Positions 1 through 14,000 of a DNA stretch of 64,000 nucleotides are shown here, piece by piece. The translations under genes and the position numbers were made by a program. The stretch is from Catonia carolina (lineage: Eukaryota; Arthropoda; Insecta; Hemiptera; Achilidae): NCBI GenBank assembly GCA_035578175.1, contig JAQMRL010000002.1, forward strand, positions 99,674,748 through 99,738,747, given 5' to 3'. The notes below the pieces were generated by a model that worked only from the letters and a program-made list of their open reading frames with translations, ran no database searches and was not told where the DNA came from. Numbering within the stretch: the first letter of the stretch is position 1; each line of letters begins with the position of its first letter.

Positions 1-559
1 TCCCTGTAGCAGATATAAGATCAGCCTGAATGCCTGTAGAATATTAGGTAACATGACAATGTGCCGTAGTTTAGATAAAAGCTATAGAAATGACAATAAG
101 TATGTTACAAAAGTACTAATACAAACACAAAAAAGACAAACAACAAAACGTATTATATAAAACAATAAAAAAAATTGGAAAACAAAATACAACTAAACTC
201 ACAAAACCGAAATATTCAGCATGAAATGCAAAATCTGTCGTATAAAAACTATGAAAATAATTATTATTAATTATATTATTATAATTATTATTAACTATGA
301 AAATTAGACCTAAAAGAGCTCCATTAATTCACTTACAAAATCAGCATTAACAGTTTCACTCAGACTAACCATAAAGCATCATTAATGGATTTTTTAAACA
401 GTAGCTAATACAAAGAAAAGAGTTCTAACAGTATTTTTATTACCTTGTGAACATGTTATTTCTCAGTATAGAATTATATAAATAACTTAGTCAAATGACA
501 TTCCTTAACTTTTACATACTTCAAATTTTTTCATTTATTTTCAGTCATACAAACATCTT
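1..559. other. 3' flank of Cdc6, nothing recognised
   Basis: AT-rich sequence with short AT repeats near 255-300. No coding or repeat family was recognised. Confidence 0.5.
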
Positions 560-692
560 GGTCATTAGCAACTACCATGGGTTATGATTGGTAGGTTTGA
601 ACATGTAAAAACTTCCACACCCTAGCTGGGAATTAAATGTGGGACCTTTCATTTTGTATTCCATCATGGTAACCACTATGCCATAAAGATGG
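560..692 (-). repeat. tRNA-like SINE fragment
   Basis: Reading the minus strand, ATGGCATAGTGGTTACCATG resembles a pol III A box, and GGTCCCACATTTAATTCCC 30 nt later a decayed B box. It has no tRNA fold, so it is a SINE relic and not a tRNA gene. Confidence 0.5.
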
Positions 693-835
693 TCTATTTT
701 TAATTTTATTACTGAAATTGATAAAAGTTTAAAAACACTACAGCAAACAGTACTTTCTTACAAACACAACTTATATCCAATTAAATCTTGTATTATAGTC
801 TAAAACAATAAATAGCTTGGTGTGATTTATAACAA

Positions 836-930
836 AACTTCTGACCACCTTCATGGTGCAGTGGTTAGCATGCTAGGCTGCAAACCAAAAGGTCCCGGGT
901 TCACTTCCCAAAACTAGAGTCTGGAAAGTT
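836..930 (+). repeat. tRNA-like SINE head
   Basis: ATGGTGCAGTGGTTAGCATGC (850-870) resembles an A box, and GGTCCCGGGTTCACTTCCC (890-908) a B box, at SINE-like spacing. The tail is not matched to the other SINEs in the window. Confidence 0.5.
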
Positions 931-1254
931 ATTATGTGTTCTAACTTACCATTTCTTAACCTTCCTTGAGTATTTTGATAATAACCTAGCTATTGACATG
1001 ACTTAAAATAAATTTAAAAAATTTAAAAACCGGTATTATATTGTTAACAATAAAGAACTTACTGGCTTAATATTTTATAAATATAATTGTAATAATTAAT
1101 AAATTATCTTAAATATTTTTCAGTACGGCTAGTTTCTAAGTCATTTAAACGAACACAAACAACACAACATATTACAGAGACTGTACAACGTAAATTACAA
1201 AAATGTGTTTCTCCTACACAATATTAAATGCAATTACTGTCATTTTAAATGTCA

Positions 1255-1347
1255 TCAAACAAATGATTTATCTTCAAGTATAGAAGCCAATAACTTTTTA
1301 TCTTGAAGTGCTGTGACCATTTCTTTCTCATCCCACTGCAATGATAT
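1255..1347 (-). CDS. Cdc6: Cdc6 exon 9: C-terminus and stop
   Basis: A 93-nt final exon from acceptor TTGCAG|. It encodes ISLQWDEKEMVTALQDKKLL and ten more residues to SFV, followed by TGA at 1257-1255. The join RLSK|ISLQWDEKE keeps the family pattern of the last winged-helix strands. No clear AATAAA was pinned down downstream. Confidence 0.88.
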   Translation of the reverse strand: MSLQWDEKEMVTALQDKKLLASILEDKSFV

Positions 1348-4300
1348 CTGCAATACACAAGAAGAAAAATTAGATATCAAAAAGTTATAATATTAAACCA
1401 TTAAACACCATTAATTAATCTTAATACTAACAGAAAGCTTATTTTACAACCGCAAACAAGTGTGTAACATGTAGTATGGAAAACATTCAGTGTGCTAGTG
1501 TACTGTTTGCTGAAAATAAAAGAGCTGTTAGCTCACCACTTAGTTAGAGTGCAATTCACTCATGAGCACCACATTACTACAATCTACCGCCTATTATTAC
1601 GATGTTAATTTTGTTCATTTCAATATGGAAATACGAGGGGGTACCCAAAAGTAACCGGAATAGCATTGCCGTGGGCGGTGCTTGTGTAGTCTTAAGCATT
1701 TCTGCTGCACAGACGTGTACAGCGCAACTCATTGCGAGTTCAGTGCAGTGATTGCAACTCATTGCGAGTTCAATATTCATCTGCAGTGAATGTTTTTGCT
1801 AGCGCTTTTTTGTTCTTGTTTGGTTTTTTATAATGGCAAGTTTAAGTGAATAATGTGTAGCTGTGAAATTTTGTTTTCTACTCGATAAAAGTGCTTCTGA
1901 AACTGTTTTATGTTGCAAACAGCTTACAAAGATAACGCTATGGGAAAATCTCAAGTATACGAGTGGTTTTCTTGGTTTAAAAATGGTGACATATCAATTG
2001 ATGACAAACCTCGTTCTGGACATCCATCAACTGCCCGAATCGACAAAAATGTTTAAAAAATTTGAGAGCGTATGCTCTCAGACCGCCGACTGACAATTTG
2101 GAAGTTTTAAGAAGATTGTGCAACAGTGTTCGTCAAAAAAGATCCGATTTGTGGCAGACAGGAGACTGGTTCTTCCACCACAACAATGCACCTACACACA
2201 TAGCCATCTCGGTGAAAGATTTTTTGACTAAAAATGGCATGGTTTCGCTGCCCCACGCACCTTACTCGCCTGAACTGGCTCTGTGTGACTTTTTCTTATT
2301 TCCACGCATGAAAAGGGACATTAAATGACACAGATTTGACAACATTGAAACTGTCAAGAAAAAAATCAAGGGAGGAGCTGTCAGCCATTTCTAAAGATTA
2401 CTACAAAAAATGTTTTGAACAGTGAAAGCACCGGCGAGATAAATGTATTAGTTGTAATAGAGAGTATTTTGAAGGGGATAAGGTTGTTTTGTAAAAAAAA
2501 ATTGAAAATAAATAGCTTTTGAAAAATAATTCCGGTTTCTTTTGGGTATCCCTTGTACATAGAACAAGCAAAATTCCCTCAGTTATTACAAAAATAACAC
2601 TAATAAGCAATAGACATACACATTGAAATTCTGAAGTGTGTAAACTTATTTCATGTGCAGAGAAGTCAAGAGTCTCTTGGGATGAACCTTGTTAAAATGT
2701 AAAAAAAAGTTTTGGCAACAGTAAACATCAATAATTCTTTACTGAAAATGGTAAAGTACAATATTTCAACAAAATTTCAGATGAAATACAGGAGTGGAAA
2801 ATCACCTGGATCAATCTAACGTAAACAACTCTAGATAGGAAAAAAATAGCTTTGTAGCAATAAACTATCTAGCTATTGTATATGATACGGCTTTAGCACA
2901 TCAGGCAACATAGACACACTAATAAGAAGATATGTACAGCAATTAGAAGTGTACAAAATATTAGCATAATACAAAAAACTAAAATATTTTTACTTTCTCT
3001 TGCCTATATGAATATATAGGAAGGAAAGTATTGTTTTCATGTCGATTTTAACAAATCGAGTTTTCACCGGATCTATACGTTTTCAGACCCCCTGAACCCA
3101 AAAAACATGTTTTTAGCGATTGGTCTGTGTGTGTGTGTGTGTGTGAACAGAATATCTCAAGAACGGAACATCGTACGAACTTGAAACTTGAAACTTAAGT
3201 TAAGTACCACTACCGGACTCGACACGAACATTTTCATCAAAATCGGTCAACCGGAAGTGGTAGTTTATTCATGTAATTTTTCACTTTTTTGCGATTTTCT
3301 CAAAAACTGGTCCTAAGATTTTTTTTAAAATCGCCTGGTTTACTCAATTTTTTATTCTCTACAAGATAGGGTAGGCATCATGTTTGCTGAAATTCTGGGT
3401 GAGGCTGTTTTCACGTAAAAACGTTGTCTTTTTAAGATCACAGCTTTAATATGCATTTTAGCGCAAAACTTTATATAATAAAAGTTGTAGAGAATTGAAA
3501 ATTCTACAACTTTTATTTCAAACAATTTTTTGTATAACGCTTAGTTTAGCGGTAATTTGCGATTTTCTGTTTTTTTTCTCACGAAAATGTGTGAAAAATT
3601 GATTTTTTTAAGATTTCGGCCTTAGTATGCATTTTACGACAAAAGTGTATATAATTTAATTTATAGAAAATTAAAAGATCTACATTTTATTGAAAGCATT
3701 TTTCTCTACAGAGCCTAGTTTAGAGAGAAAGAGTGTTTTTCCGTATTTCTAAGCCAAACTGAGGTTGATTTTCATTTTGCATCATTCACTCATGATTAAA
3801 ATAAGGTTATGTTTTTGAGGTTAGTTTTTTGTTTATTTCTAATATTTTATTATTAATGTTAGCTTTATTGTTAATTATTTGCATTGGCAAGAGAAAGTTG
3901 TGTGAGTGTTTCACACCAGATTTTTTATTATAAGATCAGAGAACAAAAAACGTAAAAAGCAATGAAATACCCAAATTGAGTAATCAAAGAGAAAATAATT
4001 GAGACAAAGAAATAAAAAAAGTTTAGAGAAAATGGAGAGAGCATATCAAATGACAAAAAATATTTAAAATAAGAGATTTAAGTTAAACTGCAAATTAAAA
4101 CACTAAAATACAGTTATTAAAACTGAAGCATATGGGTCAGAGTGTACGAATACCTTCTATCAGAAAGAGCGTTTTAAGAAGGTAGAAATGAAAGAGATAA
4201 AAGTCCTAAGAAAACTATAAGATTTGAAGAAAAATGAAAACAGAGTACATGGGTTAAGAAAATAATGAAAAAAAAATCTGGCGTGAAACACTCACACAAC

Positions 4301-5058
4301 TTTCTCTTGCCAATGCAAATAATTAACAATATAATTTAACATTAGTAATAAAACATTAGAAATAAACCAAAAAACTAACCTCAATAAACATAACCTAATT
4401 TTAATAATCAGAGAGAGACGCAAAATGAAAATCAACCTTAGTTTGGCTTAAAAATACGGAAAATCACTATTTCACGCTAAACTAGACTCTGTAGAGAAAA
4501 ATGCTTTAAATAAAAGTTGTAGATCATTTAATTTCCTATAAATTTTATTATATACACTTTTGTCTAAGGCCAAAATCTTAAAAATATCAATTTTTCATTT
4601 GTTTTCGTGAGAAAAAAACAGAAAATCGCTAATTACCGCTAAACTAAGCGTTATACAAAAAAATGTTTGAAATAAAAGTTGTAGGTTTTTAAATTCTCTA
4701 CAACTTTTATATACATTTCTGCGCTAAAATTTATATTAAAGCCGCAATCTTAAAAAAACAATTTCTTTACGTGAAAACAGCCACACCAAGAATTTCAGCA
4801 AACATGGCGCCTACCCTATCTTGTAGAGAATAAAAAAATTGAATAAACCAGGCGATTCCAAAAAAAATCATAGGACCAGTTTTTGAGAAAATCGCATAAA
4901 AATGAAAAATGACACGAATAAACTACTACTTCCGGTTGACCGATTTTGATGAAAATGTTCGTGTCGGGTCCGGTAGTGGTATGTAGCATAAGTTCCAAGT
5001 TTCAAGTTTGTCTGATGTTCCGTTCTTGAGATATTCTGTTCACACACACACACACACA

Positions 5059-5089
<31 letters not shown>

Positions 5090-8000
5090 GCGCGCGCGCG
5101 CGCACGCACGCACACACACACACACACCAATCGCTAAAAACATGTTTTTTGGGTTCAGGGGGTCTGGAAAACGTGTAGATCCGGTGAAAACTCGATTTCA
5201 AAAAATTGACATGAAAACAATACTTTCCTTCCTATATATTCATATAGGCAAGAGAAAGTAATATTTGAGAATGGAAAAATATAATAAATACACTTTCAGA
5301 TAAAGCAAATTTTAATTCAGAAAAGATTAACAAATTGTTATTTGATATAGAAAAATGACAAATGAGATTGTTCAAAGAAACTGAAACATATATGAAGGAA
5401 TAAGGAGTAAGGATGGTATATTTGATCTGACATGCTAGGTTACTTTAGAATCAACAAACCTTGGATAACCTATTCTTCATTTTTCCTTGAGTTTTTAAAA
5501 TACCTCTAGCTTCGACTAAAGATGTTAGTGATATAAATTCTGAGATGTCAACAGCAACTATATTACGTTTATCACAGATCTTGGAATACACTTCATGTAA
5601 CTGAAACAAATTATTTTTAGTGGTTATTTAAACTGAGAAATTTTCTGGTGGATTCTACTATTCTATAAAACTGTTATGATGACAATACTAGGTATGAAAC
5701 TGCTGCTTACATGGTGTCCTGAAAGGCTCTGCCCGATGCGATGGACAACCACTCATTCTCAATGAAAGAAAAATTAACTTGAGTACATAGTAACCGGTTT
5801 TGTTAGCATGTACTTCACTTACTCATTATACTATCTATACCTATAGAAGAAAGAGAAGGCATAGTGACAGTGACAAAATTCACATTTTATGGCTTTCACA
5901 AGCCAAAAACCATTGTATTTGAAGAAAATCTGCTGCTTAAATTATTTATCAAACCTAGAGAAAACAACAAGATGGTGCAATGCAGACTTTTTCCCATACA
6001 AGATGGGGCTGGAGCTCCATCTTGTTTGGCCAACTTCTGGCAACAAAATCCCTATCTTGTTCCCAGATGAACATGGAGAAGAGATAGATTAGTAAAGATT
6101 AAATTTTTTTTTTAAATTTTATATATTTGATTGAGAAAGAAACATCTCCTGAAAAAATTTCACAAAAAAATCATTGTTTTATTATTTATATGAGTGATAC
6201 GCCTAAAAATAATTTTCAATATTTATATTTCATATTTTACTGGAGAATGTGGAACATGGAACATCTCTTTGAATGAATGCCGGCTGCATTGGCGTAGTAG
6301 GTAACGTGCTTGCCTCTCATCATGTGGTCTTGGGTTCAAATCCCAATAAGGCACGGCATATTTTCATACATTACAAAAAATCATTTCATCTTTCACTGTA
6401 TGCATTAGCAGTAATTGCAGAAGTCAGACGTTAAACAAAAAAAAAATCTCTTTGAATGGAAAGATAATATTTATTATACGATATGCCAATGACAACATCA
6501 TTTTCACAGATCACTTGGGAGTCGCTGCAACTCCTTATGAACAGTGTTACACCATGCAGTGAGAAATATGGTCTCGATATTAATATATTAAAAAAATAAA
6601 ACCACACTGATGGTTATTAGTTAAATTCATTGACTAAATTGCAGTCTTACGATAAATAGTAACAATATTGAACGTGTCAGCACTTATATATTGGCCAACC
6701 CGTTGGCGTAGTGGTTAGCACAACTGGCTTCTACACGGGGTTCCCGGGTTCTATTCCAGTCAGGTCTGGCATTTTTTCATCACTCATTTTCTTATATTAT
6801 CATTTTCCATCGTCTGCATTAGCAGAAATTGCAAAACAGTCAGACGTAGTAAAAAAAAGTATAAGTATTTGTGAACAACATTGAATGATAGATGGGATCA
6901 TTCTCGAGAGATTAGAATACGGACTGAAATAACTCATTGAACGTTTAATAGTATTAGTACAGTACTCAAACACATGATCTGAATATTTAAACAAAAATCT
7001 GGTGTGAATCCAGGAAATTACGCACTATCAAAGCCCAGTGGGGCGGTGCCTCATCTTGCTGGAAAATTATCCATGGTTGACATTCTTCTAACTGTGGTGC
7101 AATGAACTGTTGCAAAACATCTAAGTAAATGTTAGCGTTAATGGTGTTTTCCGTGATGAAACATTTCCGGATCGGTGGATTGGAAGGGATGGTCCAACAC
7201 CCTGGCCACCCCGCTCTCCAGACATTACTCCCCTTGACTTTTTTTTCTGGGGCTATATAAAGGATAGAGTCTTCGCCACACCAGTTGCTGACGTTGACGA
7301 ACTGAAGGCTAGGATACAAGCTGCTGTGGGTACTGTGACAGAACACATGTTACAAAACACCTGGCGGGAACTGGAATACCGCTTCGACATTCTCTGAGCT
7401 ACCAAGGGGGCACACGTTGAAGTTTACTAATGTAAGTAATCTTAAAAAAAACTATTAACACTAACCTATGTAATAGCATCAAATTTAAATTATTATGTCA
7501 AACAGTTATTCTGCAATAAATTTTTATAATCAGGGCAAGACTTTATGCTCACCCGGTATAATCAGTTTCTATTTAACAAATTGGTGAAAAATAAAAAATA
7601 ACCCATTAAATAAGAGTTAAGCTTACCTTTCCAATAGTAATATCTTTTAATTTTCCTTGTTTTAAATGTATTAAAATTGCACAAATTAACAATTTTTGTT
7701 GAAGTGGAAAACTATCAGAACTATCACAGCTGTTATCATCATCAGTCCTATTTAACGTTTGTGCTGTACCATAAATATTACTGATCACATCCATTACTTG
7801 CTTTACACCGATTGATAAATTTTCTTCACCTGCAAACCAAAATTAAAATGGTAATAAATTAAACAATTGGTTCAAAAATTTAATACTATTTTTATGTAAT
7901 TTATTATTTGAAATAGAGAAATATTCCACATCAAGTAACCCACAGATGTACAATCCAACACCCAAGATTTCAATGGATTTTTTTTTACACCATCTATGGC

Positions 8001-11000
8001 CAATTATAACAACAAGTATTTGTCATTTTGCTAAATTCACTATACTGAATTCACCAAGTCTAGAGACATGCATCAACAAATACATGTGTTGTTCACGTGA
8101 TATATGTACAGCCGGTTGCCAAACTGACACCGGCTATTGGATAATGAACTGCGCTTATGTAAAAATAATTCCTTTCTTTCCTTCAAAAAATTTACCAATT
8201 TTCATGATCTATGTTATTAAAAATAACTCGCACTATATATTAAGTTAGCGATAATGTAACGAAGACTGGTGTAGAAGAATGCATAATGACCTTGCTTATG
8301 CGTTCAGTCAACAGCTATCACATGATCCATTTGTTTACTGCGTGTCTCCAGACTCAGTGAATAGACTATAGTTCTATTTCTATGGCCATCTGAAAAACAG
8401 CTGATTTTTAGCTGACAAACCAGTCACGAATACAGTAAAACACTATTTCAAGCTAGTAAATAATAAAATTTAAAATACCTCCTTGTGATTTCATAAGGAA
8501 TCTAAAACAAAGATAATATTAACATTCTTCTTCTTAAAGTGCCATGCAGATTCCTGCGTAGGCGTCCATCCTCGCTCACATCATATTACTCTATCAATTG
8601 CAGCCTCCTGCAATGCCTGGAAGTCTCGTATCCCTGTCCACTGCCGTATGTTCCGTAGCCAGGATAACCTTCTTCTACCTCTTCCTCTTCCTCCTCCCTC
8701 TATTCTACCCTGAAGAATAAGCCGCTGGAAATGATAACGCTCCCCACGCAGTATGTGTCCAAGGTACCCAGTCTTTCTTGTTTTAATAATCTCGAAAAGC
8801 TCACGATCCACCAAACCAGCTCTTCTCAGGATGTCCTCGTTCGTCACATGATCAACCCACGACACTCTCATCATTCGTCGCAGGGTCCACATCTCAAAGG
8901 CCTCAAGTTTGCTGATACTGTTTGTTTTCAACGTCCATGCCTCTACTCCGTACAAGAGAACGGACCAGACGTAACATTTTACCATCCTATATCTAAGACT
9001 GAGACTTAAGTTCTTGTCTCTCAAAAATTTCCCAAGTCTGAGGAATGTTGCTCGAGCTTGTTCGATTCTACATTTTATTTCATGATCTGGGTCCCATTCT
9101 TGGTTGATCATACATCCCAAGTATTTAAATTGAGCGACCTGTTCAATGCTCTCTCCATTTATGGATATTCTTGTACCCGGAGTGCCGTTTCTACTGATGG
9201 CCATACATTTCGTTTTACGGATGTTAATTTTCAGACCCAAACCTTGACTCTTTTCATTGACCTTGTCTAATAGAGCCTGGAGATCATCCGCACTATCCGC
9301 CAATATCACGGTGTCATCCGCATACCGAATATTGTTAATGGGAATTCCGTTTACCTTAATGCCCATGCTACTGTCGGAGATTGACTCGGCGAATGCTCTC
9401 TCCACATACAAGTTAAACAACATCGGAGACAAGATGCACCCCTGTCGGACACCCTTTTTTATTTCGAATTCCTCAGTTGTTCCCGCATCCTGAATTCGAA
9501 CTGCCGCCCTTTGATTCCAATATAAATTACCTATAAGCCTTATATCCTTCCCATCCAGCCCCAAATCCCCAAGATATGATATGAGGAGATCATGCTTTAC
9601 ATTATCAAACGCCTTTTCATAGTCGATGAAACACAAATAGACGTCCTTTCTCTGATCCTGGCAATTTTGTACCAAAGTTTGGAGACTGAAAATGGCTTCT
9701 CTCGTTCCAAAACCGCTCTTAAATCCAAATTGACTAGCACCACTTACTTCCTCACACCTCCTATAGAGTCTCGTGTGTAGAACTCGAAGAAAGAGTTTAA
9801 GAAAATGACTCATCAGGCTAATTAGACGATAATCCTTACATGAGTTTGCGTTGTTTGATTTCGGAAGTGCGACAAACGTAGAGAGAAGCCAGTCCTCGGG
9901 AATATGTCCAGTGTCATAAATGTTGTTAAAAAGTCGGACAATGATATCAAGGTTGTGTTCGCTAACCAAATGAAACGTCTCTGAGTACATATCATCAGGG
10001 CCCGGAGCTTTGCTATTCTTCATTAACGCTATGGCATGTTTAATTTCACTCTTCAAAATACTTGGTCCCGACAGCGGCATCACTCCAGCTTCGGGGTTCT
10101 CTGGTCTGTCATCCTGGAAGAGAGTAGTGGTGTATCTCCTCCACGTCAGTAACAATTCCTCGGTGTCCAATATTATTTTATTGTTTTCATCCTTAATGAA
10201 ACTTATATTTCTTCTGTTATATACTCCAGCGATTTCCTTGACTTTTTTGTGGAGGTGGAAACTATCTCCTAACCTACTCAGATTCTCTGCCTCCAAACAT
10301 CTGTCAGCCAACCAACTTTCTTTCGCCGTTCTTATTCCATTTCGGATTCTTCGTTGAAGATTTCTATATTCCATATAATTTCCTTCGATCTTACTCCTCC
10401 TTCGCTCCTCCATCAAATCAAGAATATCATCAGTCATCCATTTGCTTTTCGTACGCCTTTCGGTGTTTCCGAGGAAAAGTTCATTTGTTTTCTTGAAAAC
10501 TTCTTTGATTTCGAGCCAGTGCTTGCTCATATCGCCTGTATTGCTAACACCTTCCAATCCTTTATTAAGATGGTTTTTATATAATGATCGTCTTTCCTGA
10601 TCTTTAAGTAATTCTGGCTTTAATATCTTTTTAGAGGCTCTTCCTTTGGGTATGGACAGGCGCAGCAGTATGTCGGCACGTAGCGGATTGTGGTCAGATT
10701 CCATATCGGCACCTGGCATCGTGGTTACCTTAGTGATGAAATTTCTAAATCTTCGATTAATGATAATGTAATCTATCTGGTTACGAACAGTTTGCTGGTC
10801 ACTGTCTTGCGGAGATTTCCAGGTGTATAATCGTCTTGGTGGGAGTGTGAACCATGTATTTGTAATCACCAGATTGTTGTCTTCACAATATTGAACCAAC
10901 CTTTCACCTCTTTCATTTCTTTCACCCAAGCCGTAATCACCGACCACTGATCCCGCTCTACCCTTACCGACTTTAGCATTGAAGTCTCCAAGAATTATGT

Positions 11001-14000
11001 TGACTTCATTCTGTTTTGTAATTCTTAGGACACTATCCAGTTGTTTGTAGAACTCTTCAATTTCTTCCTCTGACTTATCTGCCGTTGGGGCATATACCTG
11101 TATAATATTGATGTTGATGGGTCTACCACACAGCTGAATCAGGAGTACTCTTTCGGAACATGGAATGAAATTCTTTACCGACCTTTGTATGCTTTCATCC
11201 ATTAAGATACCAACACCATGCTGATGGTTTCGGTCGGAATCACTGATACCTGAGTAGTACATTACTTTACCCTTCGATCTAATCATCCCGTTTCCAGGCC
11301 AGCGGACTTCGCTCACACCAAGAATTCCTATCTCCATCCTATTCATCTCCTGGATCAAGTTGTCAAACTTTCCAGCTGCAAACAAAGTCTTAACATTCCA
11401 AGTAGCTATTTTCGCTTTCCTATCAAGTTGAAACCGGGGGATTCTTCGCACCTCTTGACCACTTAAGGCCTGCCCGGGACTAGAGGCCATTTGTATTTGA
11501 GCCTTCATCATGATGCTAATCGGATGAATATCCTGGGAATATCCATAAGGATCTTTAATACAGTGGGTTCCCTTTACCTTCTGTATCCTTACGCCGTTGA
11601 CCAGTCCTTGGTTCCTCCGCCTTTGAGATCGATTTCTCAATCTCAGGACAAAAGGGTGCCCTTCCACTTACCAGCTCATCCGCCCTAAGCCGTTGGCCGG
11701 TAAGTAGAGGATTGCTTATCCCGGCAATCATTCGGTCGTCCGTAACCCTGGACAAGGGACCCTAAACAGGTACTAGTTTCCCGGGTCAGGAAACACCTGG
11801 AATCTGCGGAGGGCAGGGATTGATTCACTTCCCCTGGTAGGATTGTCCGAAGAGGTCCTACCCGCTACCCGCATATTAACATTATAGACATGTAAATCCC
11901 CTGTTCAGTTACACAGTAACTTAAATAAAACAACACAGGATTAACATGTTGCTAATATTGATTTTAAACTCATTAAATTTCAAGTGTTGTGAAATCATGT
12001 TTTAATTGCATATAACAGTTATTTGATTTAGATTTTAATTGAGAATTGACAAGTTTTTTATATAATGACCATAAAAATTAAATGTTAATTTACCAAACAT
12101 TAACATGGGTTGTTATATTTGAACATTGATGCCATAAAGACATTTTATGGAAATCTAAGATGTTGAGAAGCAAACTTTTACTCTTGCTGGGCGATTTAGC
12201 ATAAATTCACAAGATAATACAGTGATAACTTTTTGTATTCACAAATATTCCAAACCCAGCTTTAACTGATACCAAAGTTCATGATACCAGCCAAAAAACA
12301 CCGACTTTTAAGAAGATATCAATATGCATTCAATTGATCCTTATGACTAAAACCTCTGGTTGGTTTAAAAGTTGAGCACATAACCCCAAAATTGGCTCAA
12401 ATGATTTTTATTTACCTTTCTTCATCAACTACCTTTTGCTACGGTAGTTGAGAAGGCACAAGTGGTACAGATCCCATCAACTAGATCAGTGTATACGTAC
12501 AGAAATGTAAGAGAGAGACAGAGCATGTACAGCACTCCATTTTTCCCACAATTTTAATAAAACTCCACTCCTGGGCAGTCCAGCACAATGCATGCTGGCT
12601 GACTGAACCACAATTAAATCTAACAGTATTAAATAGAAAGAGCAGAGGCAGTGTCAAAAAGAAAAAGGTGCTAATGGGCCTAATATATCCAAAACACCAC
12701 CCTGAATAACTTGATCTGTACCTCTTTAAAAATTCTAGAAGAGCAAGTGCCTGTCCTAAATAAGTAAATTTTTACAAAATTACAAATGACTACGTACTTC
12801 ACAATTAGAATATATAACATTTCTGTGCAAACACAATTATCAAATTTTTTTAAATTTTTACAGTAAAAATTTAATAAATTTCATTTTAAAACTAGCCACA
12901 AAGTGTAATTTTGAACAAAGGTGCATGTAATAAAAAGGAAAAAACTAATGCTACAATTTTAATATTTAATTTGACAAACCACATTTATGTAATGCACTTG
13001 TTGAGGAAATTCACAGACCCAAACAAGCACAATTTTCTATTACTTTCAGTAAGTGAAATAATGCTACATGTACAATAATACGTGCTCTTAACAGGTAGTT
13101 GGAGTATAAAATTTGTTCACTTGATTTGCTAATTCCAGGGCTACAAAGACTAGTTCTGTTTCTTATAACAAGATCAGCCAATTAAATGAATGGAGCATAT
13201 AAGAGCAGAAGAGGCAGAGGTTTAAAAACACTAGTCAAGAGTTATCTCCTCTGAGAGTAATGAATTTCATTATTCAGCCAGACCCTGACGTGAATGAAAT
13301 GATGGTGTCATTTGCACGGTGGAAAGTAGATGCTTTTCGAAGGGCCTGGAGTGCTGATAAGCATAGGCTATTTTTCCACTCAGTGAGGAAGGCAGGGTAC
13401 ACCACCTCACTCCTCGTTTTACTTAATAAAGCCTGTAGAAATTCAAATCAGTCTTTAATCTTATGACCTAAACAACAACATACAATAACATGTACAAATG
13501 ACTACTTGATGGAAATACTTACCATTGCTATTACTATTATGACGGTTGCATGAAATTTCTATAACTCTACGTGCCATATCAAGAGCACGGCGTAAATCTC
13601 CAGATATAGCTGCTACCTTGCCAGCTAATAACTGTAACGCACTAGCTGGAAACAGCTTGTCAACACCAGCCTAAAATTTAAATCACATTTAAATGTAATT
13701 TATACGAATACATAAAGTAATTTCTTTCTTGTTTATTTGCACAAAGTAATCTCAAAATTACCCGATCAATGTCAAAAATTTTTTTTACTGTTGGAAACTT
13801 AGTAATACAGGCTGTATGGCATTGTATAATTTTCAAAAACAAATTTTATGAGTGGTAAAATGAAGTAATCTTTTATTTTATTTGTTTGGTAGGATTAGTT
13901 CTTCCATATATTATACCTATGAAGCTGTGTTCAGACCAACCAAATTGAAAATTATCCCACAGCCCTTACATTACGAATATGTCTCGTAAGAGTTGTAACC

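Noticed and set aside
836..930. Candidate tRNA gene (A and B boxes)
   Set aside because: No cloverleaf can be drawn and a SINE-like body follows, so it was listed as a SINE relic.
4816..5143. Open frames of 60-91 codons with Cys/Val/Arg/Ala repeats
   Set aside because: Translation of the CA/CG microsatellite and the CTTTCTC repeat; recurs with every repeat copy and has no coding signature.
5448..5472. Alternative Cdc6 exon 8 donor at AATAG|GTTATC
   Set aside because: It leaves a 2-base phase that does not match the last exon; the donor 12 bases further on (AAG|GTTTGT) keeps the frame and the family pattern RLSK|ISLQW.
6005..6092. Overlapping open frames 5864-6092 as a small gene
   Set aside because: No recognisable domain, splice context or codon pattern; lies in a Cdc6 intron on the opposite strand.
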